Assembly (NCBI RefSeq): GCF_000702505.1
Contig: NZ_JNIM01000001.1
Location: forward strand, 868,001 to 932,000
DNA length: 64,000 nucleotides
From: Thermogemmatispora carboxidivorans
GTDB taxonomy: Bacteria > Chloroflexota > Ktedonobacteria > Ktedonobacterales > Ktedonobacteraceae
Reading direction: 5' to 3'
The notes under the pieces: generated by a model
Seen by the model: only the letters and a program-made list of their open reading frames with translations
Databases searched by the model: none
Told to the model about the DNA's origin: nothing
Part shown: positions 35,187-43,886 of the stretch, piece by piece
Numbering within the stretch: the first letter of the stretch is position 1
Layout of the letters: every line of letters starts with the position of its first letter
Position numbers and translations under genes: made by a program

Positions 35187-36994
35187 GTCTCCCAGACCCA
35201 TCCATGTCAGATTTAACGCAGCCTACTCCATCTGCTCCCAAATCGCTTCCTCCGCGCCTCCCCATTCGCCAGTTAGCGGCGGAGGTAGCGGAACGCATCG
35301 CCGCCGGTGAGGTCATCGAGCGCCCTGTCTCGGTGGTCAAAGAGCTGGTAGAGAACGCTCTTGACGCCGGTGCCCACGAGATCCGCGTTGAAATTCGTGA
35401 CGGGGGCCTGCGCCTCATTCGCGTCAGCGACAATGGCCAGGGGATTCCCGAGGAAGACCTGGAACGAGCCTGCGCTCGTCACTCCACCAGTAAGATCGGG
35501 CGTGTCGAGGATTTAGAGCAACTGCACACCCTGGGTTTTCGAGGCGAGGCCCTGGCCAGCATTGCGGCGGTCTCCGAGCTGACCCTCCTCAGCCGGCCCA
35601 TCGAGAGCGAGGAGAGCGGTCTGGAGGAACCGGCGGCCTGGATTACGGTGCGCGGCGGGGAACTTGTCCAGCGAGGTCATCGGGCACGCCCGCACGGCAC
35701 GACCGTCACCGTACGCGAACTCTTCTACAATGTTCCCGCGCGACTCAAATTCATGCGCAGTGCCCGGAGCGAGGCTGGTCAGATACTGCAGCTGCTCTAT
35801 CGCTACGCCGCGGGCTATCCTGCCGTGCGCTTCAACCTGAGCGTCGAAGAGCAGCCCCTCTTACAAACCAGCGGCAGCGGTGAGCTGGCCACCGCTCTGG
35901 CGGAGCTCTACCGCCTACCGCTCGCTGAGCTGCTGATCCCCGTTGAGGTGGAAGATGAGCCAGGCATCAGGATCTTCGGCTACGTAGGCAACCGTGTTCT
36001 GGCCCAGCCCAATCGGCAGCATGTGATGCTCTTCATCAATGGGAGACCCGTGCAGGCGCGTGCGCTGCAAGAGGCCCTGGAAGCGGGCTATCGTCCACTG
36101 CTGGCTAAAGGGCGCCATCCCTTGCTGGTCCTCCATCTGCAGCTGCCGGCTTCGGAGGTCGACGCCAATGTTCACCCGGCCAAAACAGAGGTCCGTCTGA
36201 AGCGCGAGCGTGAGCTGGCGACCTTGCTCACCCAGAGCGTGCGCGCGGTCCTCGAACGCAGTCCTGTGCTGCCCGCCGAAAGCACCTGGCCTGGCCCGGC
36301 CAGTGTCTATCAGCCGCGCTTGCCGGGGCCGCGTCGGCGGGGCCTGCGAGTTCTGGAGGAGAGCGAGCGTTATGGCGGCAGAAGCGGTCTCCCGACGCCC
36401 GCCGAGGTGCTGGCGGCCCTGCGTCCTCTGGCTCAGCTGCAGCAGGCAGTCATTCTTGCCGAAGCTCCCGATGGGAGCCTTTATCTCATTGACCAGCACC
36501 GTGCCCATGAGCGCATCCTCTATGAACATCTGCGCAGCCGGGCTGCTGGCGCTGGGAGCGAAGGAGCAGAGAACCTGGCGGCGCACCTTCTGCTTGAGCC
36601 GGTGGTGCTGGAGCTGAAGGGCTGGCAGGCAGAGCTGCTGGAGCAGCGCCTGCCGATCCTGGCCAGCCTGGGCCTGGACTGTGAGCATTTCGGAGGACGC
36701 AGCTTTCTGGTGCGTTCAGTTCCCGAAGGCATCGGCGACAGCGAGCAGCTGGTGGCCCATCTGCGCGAGCTGGTGGAGATTGCTCTTGAAGAGAGCGGAG
36801 ACTGGAAAGATCGCCTGCTCATTGGGCTGGCCTGCCGCTCGGCCCTGCGTCGAGGACGCACCTTGAGCCAGGGCGAACAACAGGACCTCCTGCTTCGGCT
36901 GGCCCAGACTAGCGCACCGGCGGTCTGCCCTCATGGCAGCCCGGTGCTGCTCCACTATAGTCGTGCCTTCCTCAGCGAAAAGTTTGAGTGGTAG
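35183..36994 (+). CDS. mutL: DNA mismatch repair protein MutL with endonuclease motif
   Basis: A 603-residue GHKL ATPase that couples MutS to strand incision. ATP-site motifs are intact: catalytic Glu54 and Asn58 in KELVENALDAGA, DNGQGI (83-88), and TLGFRGEALASI. The C-terminal dimer domain has DQHRAHERILYE starting at Asp437, matching the MutL endonuclease motif DQHA(x)2E(x)4E except Arg for Ala at the fourth position, plus ACRSALRRG and CPHGSP (about 582), the zinc-site companions. So this MutL probably nicks DNA itself, in line with no MutH here. Start codon overlaps the mutS stop (ATGA), with AAAGG just upstream. The arrangement implies coupled translation. A Pro/Gly-rich linker joins the two halves. 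Confidence 0.96.
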
Positions 36995-37128
36995 CATTGG
37001 CAAGCCTCTGCTGCAGCGGAGTCCATCCGGGGAGCCAGGAAGCGCAGACCACCGTCCCCCGACGGCAACGGTATCAGGCCCCGGTGGGCGGGCAGATATC
37101 TAGGTCAAGTGCAGGCGAACGGAGTCGG

Positions 37129-37929
37129 TCACAACAGCCGGTTGAGGAGATCGGCGACAATAAAGATGGCCAGGTCGAGGATCAGCAGAGCCAGCAAAGC
37201 GAAATCGATGTGGAGAGCTACAGAGGCCACTCCCTGCAAGAGAGCTGCGTTGAAGACCAGCAAATGCGTATACCAGAGCAGTGCTAGCGTCGCCACAGCT
37301 ACGAGCAAGAGGCCCGTCAAGAGCCAGCGCGCGCCGCGCCAGTCCTGGGAGCTGGGCCAAAGCTCAGCGGTAATAGTCAAAATCAAGTAAGGGGCGAAGA
37401 GGAGCGTCCACCAGGGCCAGCCTGGCCGGATCAACTGCAGACGTACCTCCCAGATATTGTAGCCAGTGGCCACCCAGTAGAGAAAAATGATGGCCCCAAT
37501 TCCTCCGATCAAAGGAGCGACGGCGCTCAGGCCATCGCCGATATGGCTGACCAGACGCCCTGGCGGGCGCACATATTGCACCTCGCCGAGCTGCAGGGCC
37601 TGGGGGGTGCCACGCTGGAGCATGCCGTAGGCTCTTTCCTGCACTAGCGGTTTGATGCGGAAGAGCGTGATTTTGGTAATGCGGAAGCCAAAGGGGCGAA
37701 AGAGCAGCACCACCAGGGCGTGGCAAAGTTCATGCAAGATGACGCCGGGGGCATTCATCCAGAACCAGATCAGCAGGCCCCGCTCGCCGAACAAGCGATA
37801 GCCGATGCGATCGACGCGATGGCGCAAAGCACGGCAGGTCAGGCGGAGCAGGATGAAGAGCACGAAAACACCGGCGATCAACAGCCAGGGTTCGTAGGGC
37901 TTAATCTGAGCAGTCAGGGCAGGGTCCAT
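37129..37929 (-). CDS. membrane HExxH metalloprotease-like protein
   Basis: A 266-residue polytopic membrane protein with about five hydrophobic segments. The motif HELCH (66-70) sits inside a membrane helix (NAPGVILHELCHALVVLLF), as in intramembrane M50/site-2-type proteases and in related families of unclear role. A candidate third metal ligand region is TAELWPSSQDWRGA near residue 190, where an Asp or Glu would be expected. No PDZ domain. Start: ATG at 37929 has GAGG eight bases upstream, while the ATG two codons earlier has it too close. A TTGACG/TACAAT promoter lies 55 bases upstream. It converges on mutL across about 130 bases. Substrate unknown; assignment to M50 proper is unsure. Confidence 0.65.
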   Translation of the reverse strand: MDPALTAQIKPYEPWLLIAGVFVLFILLRLTCRALRHRVDRIGYRLFGERGLLIWFWMNAPGVILHELCHALVVLLFRPFGFRITKITLFRIKPLVQERAYGMLQRGTPQALQLGEVQYVRPPGRLVSHIGDGLSAVAPLIGGIGAIIFLYWVATGYNIWEVRLQLIRPGWPWWTLLFAPYLILTITAELWPSSQDWRGARWLLTGLLLVAVATLALLWYTHLLVFNAALLQGVASVALHIDFALLALLILDLAIFIVADLLNRLL

Positions 37930-37981
37930 GAGCATAGCCTCAGCGACAGTCGACAGCGCGACGGCCTCTCATCTTATCACT

Positions 37982-38011
37982 ATTGTAGAGAAGGATCGGG
38001 ACGAGCGTCAA
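37982..38011 (-). promoter_or_regulatory. promoter of the membrane protease gene
   Basis: On the minus strand TTGACG (38011-38006), an 18-base spacer and TACAAT (37987-37982), about 50 bases before the start codon and just after the MFS gene stop. Confidence 0.65.
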
Positions 38012-38032
38012 TAGGGTCACGTTTTTCCGGAA

Positions 38033-39475
38033 TCAGCGACTGATCTCATTGGCTTCCGACTCAAACTCCTCTTGCCCATATTCTTCCTCTGGCTCCTCCT
38101 GCAAGCAAGTAGCGACAGCGGGGTGGCGGCGCTCATAGAAGAAGCCCCAGAGAGCGAAGAGCAAGATAGCCAGAGACAACAAATAGATCACGCGATCGAT
38201 GCCGAGCAGGTCGGCTGCCGCGCCAGTCAGCAGAATTACCGGGATCGTCCCGGCGTTATAGAGCATTAACTGCAGTGCCAGCACACGGCCCTTAATCCAC
38301 TCAGGTGTCTCCTCCTGCACACGTGTCTGAGCGGGGATATTAATACAATCCAGGGCGATGCCGCCCAAGAACATAATCAGGGCGGCGCTGCCCAGGAAGA
38401 GCGGCTGAGTATTCCAGCCTGTTGGCTGCAGGCTGCGGGCAATGAGTGTTAATAGTGGCAGGAGCAGAATGATCAAGGCGAAGCCCAGGCAGCCCAGAAG
38501 AATCGAGCGAGATATACCCAGGCGGCGCGTGATGCGCGGCATAAAGAGCGAGCCCAGCACCAGGCCGATGCCGGCGGGAGCGAAGACAAAGGCCAGGGTA
38601 TCGGCTGGAAGCAGGAAGAGCCGTGTCACCAAAGCCGTGGCCAGCTCAGCCACCAAAGCCAGCAAGATACCGGCGAACGAGAGCTGTACCACGGCCAGCA
38701 GCAGCGGTTTATTCTGGCGAATGAAGAGCCAGCCCTGACGCATTTCGCTGCCGATATTGCCGAACAGGCTCAGCGACTGCGTAGCCAGGTCCTCACCGGA
38801 AGCGGCAGGGCGATGCGGAGTGTGCTGCTCGAAAGCGGGAGGGGGGATCAGCAAGATCAGGCCTGCGCAGAGCAGATAGAGCAGTCCGATCAAGAAATAG
38901 AGCGTCTCCACAGGCTGCACAGTCATCGAAAAGAGCTGGAAAGTGGGGAGCAGGCTCAGCACCAGCGGGGCGAAAATAATCATCCCCAGGGCCATAGACG
39001 TCATAAAGGTGATATTGAAGAGCGCCAGGGCGGGCATCAGCTCATCCTCGTCGACCAGCAGGGGGATTGTCGAACTCTCTGCGGGTGTAAAAAACTGACC
39101 GATACTTGAAATCAAGAAGGTCAGCAAATAGGCGGGGATCAGCTGTCTGGCGTCGATCAGCAGCGAGATCACAAAGCCGAAGCTCGCGATCGCGCGCAGG
39201 CAGTTGCTGCCCCAGAGAATCAGCCGTTTGTCCAAGCGGTCGACAAAGACGCCGGCAGGAGCGCTGAAGAGCAATGCGGGCAAGCTGAAGCTGATAATCG
39301 CCACGCCCACCAGCGTCGTCGACCCCGTGACCTCCTCAACGAGGACCATGATAGCGTAATTGGAGGCGTTGAGGATAGTCATCGAGATCAACTGAGCGAG
39401 CCAGAGGTAGACAAAGTTCTTCTTCCTGAGAAGTGTCTTGAAGCCTCCCCCTTGCTTGGACCTGGCAACATCCAT
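38033..39475 (-). CDS. MFS transporter, EntS/MFS_3-like exporter
   Basis: A 480-residue major-facilitator protein with about 12 hydrophobic segments. The first loop carries FSAPAGVFVDRLDKRLILWGSN, the MFS motif A variant (GxxxDRxxRR/K) between TM2 and TM3, and NFVYLWLAQLISMTILNASNYAIMVLV is the typical first span of the MFS_3 group (enterobactin exporter EntS-like and related). The C-terminus is a long acidic tail (EEEPEEEYGQEEFESEANEI). The frame is open 35 codons upstream, but ATG at 39475 has GGGAG eight bases before it. It stands alone, divergent only from the far side. Substrate unknown, perhaps a drug or siderophore. Confidence 0.85.
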   Translation of the reverse strand: MDVARSKQGGGFKTLLRKKNFVYLWLAQLISMTILNASNYAIMVLVEEVTGSTTLVGVAIISFSLPALLFSAPAGVFVDRLDKRLILWGSNCLRAIASFGFVISLLIDARQLIPAYLLTFLISSIGQFFTPAESSTIPLLVDEDELMPALALFNITFMTSMALGMIIFAPLVLSLLPTFQLFSMTVQPVETLYFLIGLLYLLCAGLILLIPPPAFEQHTPHRPAASGEDLATQSLSLFGNIGSEMRQGWLFIRQNKPLLLAVVQLSFAGILLALVAELATALVTRLFLLPADTLAFVFAPAGIGLVLGSLFMPRITRRLGISRSILLGCLGFALIILLLPLLTLIARSLQPTGWNTQPLFLGSAALIMFLGGIALDCINIPAQTRVQEETPEWIKGRVLALQLMLYNAGTIPVILLTGAAADLLGIDRVIYLLSLAILLFALWGFFYERRHPAVATCLQEEPEEEYGQEEFESEANEISR

Positions 39476-39681
39476 AGCATCTCTCCCAAATGTGCTAGCT
39501 TCGAAGTAAACATGGAGCAATGACCACAGCCAGGCGCGGAGCCGTGACCATCTGTAGACTTGAGCTGGTGGTGGCTCCAATCCCTGGCCGAGGCTGGGGC
39601 TGGAACCTTTTCCCTCCGCTCGTCTGCCTCTTCGGATTCTGGTTCTGGCAGTTCCTGGCCCTCTCTCTCGCCATCGGTCAG

Positions 39682-39924
39682 TCAGGGCTGGAAAGTTGGC
39701 GGCGCCTGCGGATCGTCATGCGGCGGAGTCAAGGGCGGCAGCCGTTCCTTCGTGCGCCGCTCCACCTCCGAGCGGGGCAACAACACGCGCCGCCCACACG
39801 TCTCACAGCGCAGGCCGATATCGGCGCCCAGACGTACCACCTGCCAGGTTGACCCGCCGCACGGATGCGGCTTACGCAGGCGCAAGCGGTCCCCAAGCTC
39901 AAGATGCATGGGCATCCTGGACAT
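39682..39924 (-). CDS. DUF951 family protein
   Basis: An 80-residue protein of the DUF951 family: [51 protein letters not shown], with the conserved KPHPCG, GADIxLxCxxCGR and PRSxxERR blocks. The three Cys suggest a small metal-binding or nucleic-acid-binding OB-like fold; the family has no assigned function but is widespread in Gram-positive-type genomes. The 25-residue Pro-rich tail is longer than usual. It begins 26 bases inside the 3' end of nadD, with GGGAGG eight bases upstream, so is coupled to it. Missing from simple longest-frame reading, where the start is placed too far upstream. Confidence 0.85.
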   Translation of the reverse strand: MSRMPMHLELGDRLRLRKPHPCGGSTWQVVRLGADIGLRCETCGRRVLLPRSEVERRTKERLPPLTPPHDDPQAPPTFQP

Positions 39925-40594
39925 CGCTGGACCTCCCCTCTGCTGGTTCACGTGGCACCGACTCGCGATAGAGCTGGTGCTGTGCAATATACGCCTCGAC
40001 ACTCTCTGGTGTTTGGTATTTGATCGGGCGCCTCTCCGCCACCCGCCGACGCAGATCGCTTGCCGAGATGGAGAGGTAGGGCGCATTGACCACACGGAGT
40101 CGTTCGCGTATGCCCGGGAGGCGCTCTTCCAGGGCTGTAACCAGCTCCTGGGGCGGGCGATAACCAGGGCGGCCTACTGCCACCAGGCAATCGAGCTGCG
40201 CCAGGACGCCGGCGGCGTTGTACCAACTCGTGAACTCGGCCAGGCTATCGGCGCCCAGGATAAAAGCCAGTGAGACCGGTTGTGATCCCCAGCGCTCGCG
40301 CAGCAGGCGCAGTGTATCCACCGTATAAGAAGGGCCTGGTCGCTCGATCTCGATCTCGCAGAGAGAGAAAGCGGGATTCGACGCGATGGCCAGCCGCAGC
40401 ATAGCGAGGCGATGCTCCGCAGGAGTCACCGGGCGGCTCGGCTTATGGGGCGGCTGACCAGCCGGGATAAACACCACCTCGCTGAGTGCCAGTGTGGCCC
40501 GTACCTCCTCGGCGATCACCAGGTGCCCGTAGTGAATCGGGTCGAAGGTCCCTCCCAGCAAGCCGATGCGCCTCACGGCTGGCGTCTGTCCCAT
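39899..40594 (-). CDS. nadD: nicotinate-nucleotide adenylyltransferase
   Basis: Adenylates nicotinate mononucleotide to make deamido-NAD, the late step of NAD synthesis. 231 residues. The nucleotidyltransferase signature [11 protein letters not shown] (14-24) contains the HxGH site, and [10 protein letters not shown] near residue 190 is the ISSTxxR element. A 20-residue charged tail after LYRESVP is extra to the family. ATG at 40594 is preferred over a TTG four codons upstream, which is directly against the ribosome site. It lies 63 bases after mscS and overlaps the DUF951 gene. nadK of the same pathway is at 52.7 kb. Confidence 0.95.
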   Translation of the reverse strand: MGQTPAVRRIGLLGGTFDPIHYGHLVIAEEVRATLALSEVVFIPAGQPPHKPSRPVTPAEHRLAMLRLAIASNPAFSLCEIEIERPGPSYTVDTLRLLRERWGSQPVSLAFILGADSLAEFTSWYNAAGVLAQLDCLVAVGRPGYRPPQELVTALEERLPGIRERLRVVNAPYLSISASDLRRRVAERRPIKYQTPESVEAYIAQHQLYRESVPREPAEGRSSDVQDAHAS

Positions 40595-40657
40595 AGGCGA
40601 AAACAACTCCTCTCAGCAAGAATTGTAGGCGGCGCGTCCACCCGACCGGCTGAGCGG

Positions 40658-41698
40658 CTAAATAGCACCGGCAGACTCCTTGACCGTCAGCTCGGCCTCT
40701 ACAAAGGCGTTGCGTAGGGCATGCAGGGCGTCGGCAATCACGCCGCTCTGGCCGTGGACGATCCAGAAGCGTACTGTCAGGGTCACTGTCTCGCGCGTAT
40801 AGCCACTAATGGTGGCCACTGGCTCTGGCTTGGGGATAATCTCATCGATTTCGAGCAGGATACCCAGAATCCGTGCGGGCGTCTGCTCGCGATCGTACTG
40901 CTCCTGAGGCAGAGTCATCGTCAGAGTCACGCGGCGTTCGCCATAAAAAGTATTGTTGATGACAGTGGTGCTAAAAATCCGTGCATTGGGAATCGTCACT
41001 TCCTCGCCGCTGACCAGACGGACCTTCGTCGCGCGTAGCTGCACCTCTTCGACGCGCCCTGTCAGGGTTCCGGCGGTTCCTCCCTCGATGCTGATCTCAT
41101 CCCCAATGTGGAAAGGGCGCTCGACCAGAATGTAGAAACCTGCCACGAGATCCTTGAGGATATCCTGGATCGCAAAAGTAAAGGCCACCGTGAGGGTGCC
41201 CAAAATCGCCAGCGGTGTCTCGATCGAGAGGTGCCAGAGGGCAAGAATCCAGAAGACGGCGATGCCCAGCACCACAAAACTCAGCATGCGCCCGATCAGC
41301 GTCCGCGTGTTGATGTCGATGCGGTTCTCTGCCAGATTGCGGATAGTAATCTTGCTTACCGTGCGTCCGACGCCAATGCCGAGTACCAGAATGACGGCGC
41401 TCAGGATGACGGTCCAGACATCGCCCATATAGTTGGCCAGCTTCTCTATTGCCAGATTGCCTGCGAAGCTATGCCATAGCAGCTGCAGATTGCTGATGCT
41501 CCAGATGCTAATGACCACCACCACCCCAAGGGCGAGCAGGAGCAAAATGAGCATCACGCCCAAGGTTTCGACCAGCCAGGCATCCAGCACGGTCTGGCGC
41601 AGGCGCCCAACGAGCAGGCGACGTAAAAAAAAGCCCGCTGCTCCCGCGATGAGGAGAGTCAGGATCGAGTAGATAAACTGTTGCACCTGGATTCCCAT
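40658..41698 (-). CDS. mechanosensitive channel, MscS family
   Basis: A 346-residue MscS-type channel that opens under membrane tension to release solutes during osmotic down-shock. Four hydrophobic segments: near 7-25, 42-68, 92-110 and 138-175. The pore-lining helix and following beta domain are visible in FAIQDILKDLVAGFYILVERPFHIGDEISIEG, then VRLVSGEEVTIPNARIFSTTVINN, both close to the family consensus. C-terminal alpha/beta region ends at residue 346 without large extensions. Ribosome site is weak. An extended -10 promoter lies about 70 bases upstream, in the last codons of the maf gene. Followed by nadD at 63 bases. Confidence 0.92.
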   Translation of the reverse strand: MGIQVQQFIYSILTLLIAGAAGFFLRRLLVGRLRQTVLDAWLVETLGVMLILLLLALGVVVVISIWSISNLQLLWHSFAGNLAIEKLANYMGDVWTVILSAVILVLGIGVGRTVSKITIRNLAENRIDINTRTLIGRMLSFVVLGIAVFWILALWHLSIETPLAILGTLTVAFTFAIQDILKDLVAGFYILVERPFHIGDEISIEGGTAGTLTGRVEEVQLRATKVRLVSGEEVTIPNARIFSTTVINNTFYGERRVTLTMTLPQEQYDREQTPARILGILLEIDEIIPKPEPVATISGYTRETVTLTVRFWIVHGQSGVIADALHALRNAFVEAELTVKESAGAI

Positions 41699-41765
41699 TG
41701 CAAACCCGCGTCCAGCTCTTTGTGTTCCCTGAAAAGAGCGTGTGATGTGTATTACTTCGTCGCAA

Positions 41766-41774
41766 ATTATATCA
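41766..41774 (-). promoter_or_regulatory. extended -10 promoter of mscS, overlapping the maf stop
   Basis: TGA-TATAAT on the minus strand, in an AGAGTATGATATAAT context very like that upstream of cysS. The -10 itself contains the maf stop codon (TAA, 41769-41767). Confidence 0.6.
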
Positions 41775-42516
41775 TACTCTTCCCGGCTGACAGCAGGCAG
41801 TGCTCTGACCAGGGGCAGCGGCTGCCTGGCAGAGGCTGCGCGTGAGCTGGCAGAGAGAAGCCGCCAGCCTGCAGCAGTGTGCTCAGGGTACAGAGTGGAA
41901 AGCCCACCACATTGAGATAGCAGCCGGCAATGCGCTCGGGCAGCTGAAAGGCTGGATTCTGAATGCCATAGGCGCCAGCCTTATCGAGCGGGTCGCCGCT
42001 GGCAATATAGGTCTCGATCTCCTCATCGCTGTAGGCGCGCATCAAGACCGGGGTCACACACTGACTGCTGCTAATCAGGGCCTGTCTCTGGTCGTGATGG
42101 CCGCCTGACTTGCCGGTCTCGTCTGCGCTTCGTGGGAGGGCCACGGCCACCCCTGTAATGACCTGGTGCCAGCGTCCGCGCAGCCGGCGCAAGATCTCTC
42201 GGGCGTGGGCGGCATCGCGCGGCTTCCCCTGTGAGATCCCATCGAGAATGACTGTGGTATCGGCGGTCACCACGAGGCAGCCAGCAGCCTCGGGCAAGGC
42301 CAGGGCGGCCTCCGCTTTCTGCTCGGCCAGCCAGCGCCCCAGCTTTTCGGCGGGACCCTTGTAGCTCGCCTCAAGCTGCTCTTCATCGAGTGGAGACACT
42401 GCTACCTTGAAAGGTAGGCCCAGCTGGGCCATCAGTTGGCGTCGGCGGGGAGAAGCCGATGCCAGTAACAAGACTGGTGGCCGCTGGCTGCCTTCGCTGC
42501 TCATCTGATCATTCAT
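41767..42516 (-). CDS. maf: Maf-family nucleoside triphosphate pyrophosphatase
   Basis: A 249-residue Maf/HAM1-fold pyrophosphatase, a house-cleaning enzyme that hydrolyses non-canonical or excess nucleoside triphosphates and is linked to septum inhibition. LASASPRRRQLM near residue 18 is the nucleotide-binding start; ADTTVILDG holds the catalytic Asp; KAGAYGIQNPA is the third conserved block. Longer than usual (190-200) through an insert after GVAVALPRS (Gly/His/Gln-rich) and a 30-residue tail. ATG at 42516 overlaps the upstream stop as ATGA. Third gene of the TPR-RlmD-maf operon. Confidence 0.9.
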   Translation of the reverse strand: MNDQMSSEGSQRPPVLLLASASPRRRQLMAQLGLPFKVAVSPLDEEQLEASYKGPAEKLGRWLAEQKAEAALALPEAAGCLVVTADTTVILDGISQGKPRDAAHAREILRRLRGRWHQVITGVAVALPRSADETGKSGGHHDQRQALISSSQCVTPVLMRAYSDEEIETYIASGDPLDKAGAYGIQNPAFQLPERIAGCYLNVVGFPLCTLSTLLQAGGFSLPAHAQPLPGSRCPWSEHCLLSAGKSMI

Positions 42517-43886
42517 GCCCCTCTCTCCAAGATTGCAAGACATTCAATATGGCTCGTCTGTGGGAACATATCCAGTGGCTGAACCGAGAGAAGCCGGTAG
42601 GTGGTCTGGCGCCGGCAAAGGACCTGCAAATCGCGGGCCAGCGTCGACGGATCGCAAGAGACATAGACGATCCTCGTCACAGGGTGCTGTACTAGGGCCT
42701 CCAGGACCGCCTCCTGGCAACCAGCGCGCGGAGGATCAAGAACCAGGCCATCGAGTTGACTGGCCAGCGCAGGCAGAAGCTGCTCCACCTTGCCTTTCAG
42801 AATCTCAACGTTGTTGACATGACGCAGATTCCACTGAGCATCCTGAATAGCGCTGGGCGACTCCTCAATGGCGTAGACCTTGCTCGCATAGCCTGCCAAA
42901 AGCAGGGCGAAGGTTCCCACGCCGCAGTAGGCATCGGCCAGGACTGGTCGGCGCTCTGGTTCAACGGGTCCGGGCACCATCTGACTCTGCCCGAAGGCTG
43001 AGGCGCCAACGTCGCTGGTCGCAGGCTTTCCCTGAAGCAGGCCCTCGATGATCAGGCGCGCCATCTTTTCAGCCTGGACCGTGTTGGTCTGGAAAAACGA
43101 GCTGGGGCGAATGCGGAAGATCTCGCCAGCCAGGCGCTCCTCGAAGGCCTCGGTGTGGACCTCGAGGCCGGCCTGGCTCAGCTCCTCTGCAACCTCTGGC
43201 GCCGGAGCCGGCTGAATAAGCACCTGGCCTGTGGCGGCACCACAGCGTACCAGGACCTGGGGGCGTGGATTAACGTGGCGCGCCAACACCCCTAGAACGG
43301 TGTTAATCCGCTCATGGGCAATCGGACAGGTGCTCAGTGGCAGCACGCGATGGCTGCCACGTGCCGTCAGTCCCGGCTGGCCCTCGCGATTGACCGAAAA
43401 GCGCATGTGATTGCGATAGTGCCAGGGAATATCACACGGCTCGGTCGACCGCACAAGCTCACGCAACTCCGATTCCTCAAAGCCGCCGACCTCGTGCAGC
43501 AAAGAAACAACCACCTCGCGCTTCCAGGCCAGCTGAGCATCGTAGCGCATATGTTGTAGCTGGCAGCCGCCGCAGATACCAAAGACCGGGCAGGGAGCAG
43601 GCACCCGCACAGGAGAGGCTTCGTGAATAGCGCTGATCCAGACGCGCGGTGGCACGTGCCGACGAGCACGTCGCCGACGGGCAGAAGGTGCCAGCTCCTC
43701 AATGGCAATCGTCACGCGCTCACCTGGCAGGCCGGCGGGCACCTCCACTATCCGCGGCTGAGGGATGGGGGCCTCTCCTGTCTCGCTCGGACGCTCGCCA
43801 GGAATCTCCGCCTGAGCCAGACCGCTGCGCGCCAGTGGTCCCAGGGTCACCGTGTGGTAGGTCAGCGAACGCTCTCCCTCCATCAT
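42513..43886 (-). CDS. 23S rRNA/tRNA (uracil-5-)-methyltransferase, RlmD/RlmCD/TrmA-like
   Basis: A 457-residue SAM-dependent RNA methyltransferase. The iron-sulfur motif CPVFGICGGC (Cys99, 105, 108) with a fourth Cys in PLSTCPIAHE matches RumA/RlmD. The SAM domain has ADAYCGVGTFALLLA and the uridine-attacking Cys is in YVSCDPSTLARDL. The first 80 residues are an extended, Pro/Arg-rich TRAM-like region (VPAGLPGERVTIAIEELA). It could methylate U1939, U747 or tRNA U54; which one is not decidable here. Both ends overlap neighbours by four bases (ATGA), so translation is coupled with the TPR gene before and maf after. Confidence 0.9.
   Translation of the reverse strand: MMEGERSLTYHTVTLGPLARSGLAQAEIPGERPSETGEAPIPQPRIVEVPAGLPGERVTIAIEELAPSARRRRARRHVPPRVWISAIHEASPVRVPAPCPVFGICGGCQLQHMRYDAQLAWKREVVVSLLHEVGGFEESELRELVRSTEPCDIPWHYRNHMRFSVNREGQPGLTARGSHRVLPLSTCPIAHERINTVLGVLARHVNPRPQVLVRCGAATGQVLIQPAPAPEVAEELSQAGLEVHTEAFEERLAGEIFRIRPSSFFQTNTVQAEKMARLIIEGLLQGKPATSDVGASAFGQSQMVPGPVEPERRPVLADAYCGVGTFALLLAGYASKVYAIEESPSAIQDAQWNLRHVNNVEILKGKVEQLLPALASQLDGLVLDPPRAGCQEAVLEALVQHPVTRIVYVSCDPSTLARDLQVLCRRQTTYRLLSVQPLDMFPQTSHIECLAILERGA

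Noticed and set aside
39520..40273. Long plus-strand frames opposite nadD and the DUF951 gene
   Set aside because: Shadows of nadD and DUF951, whose motifs are clear on the minus strand.
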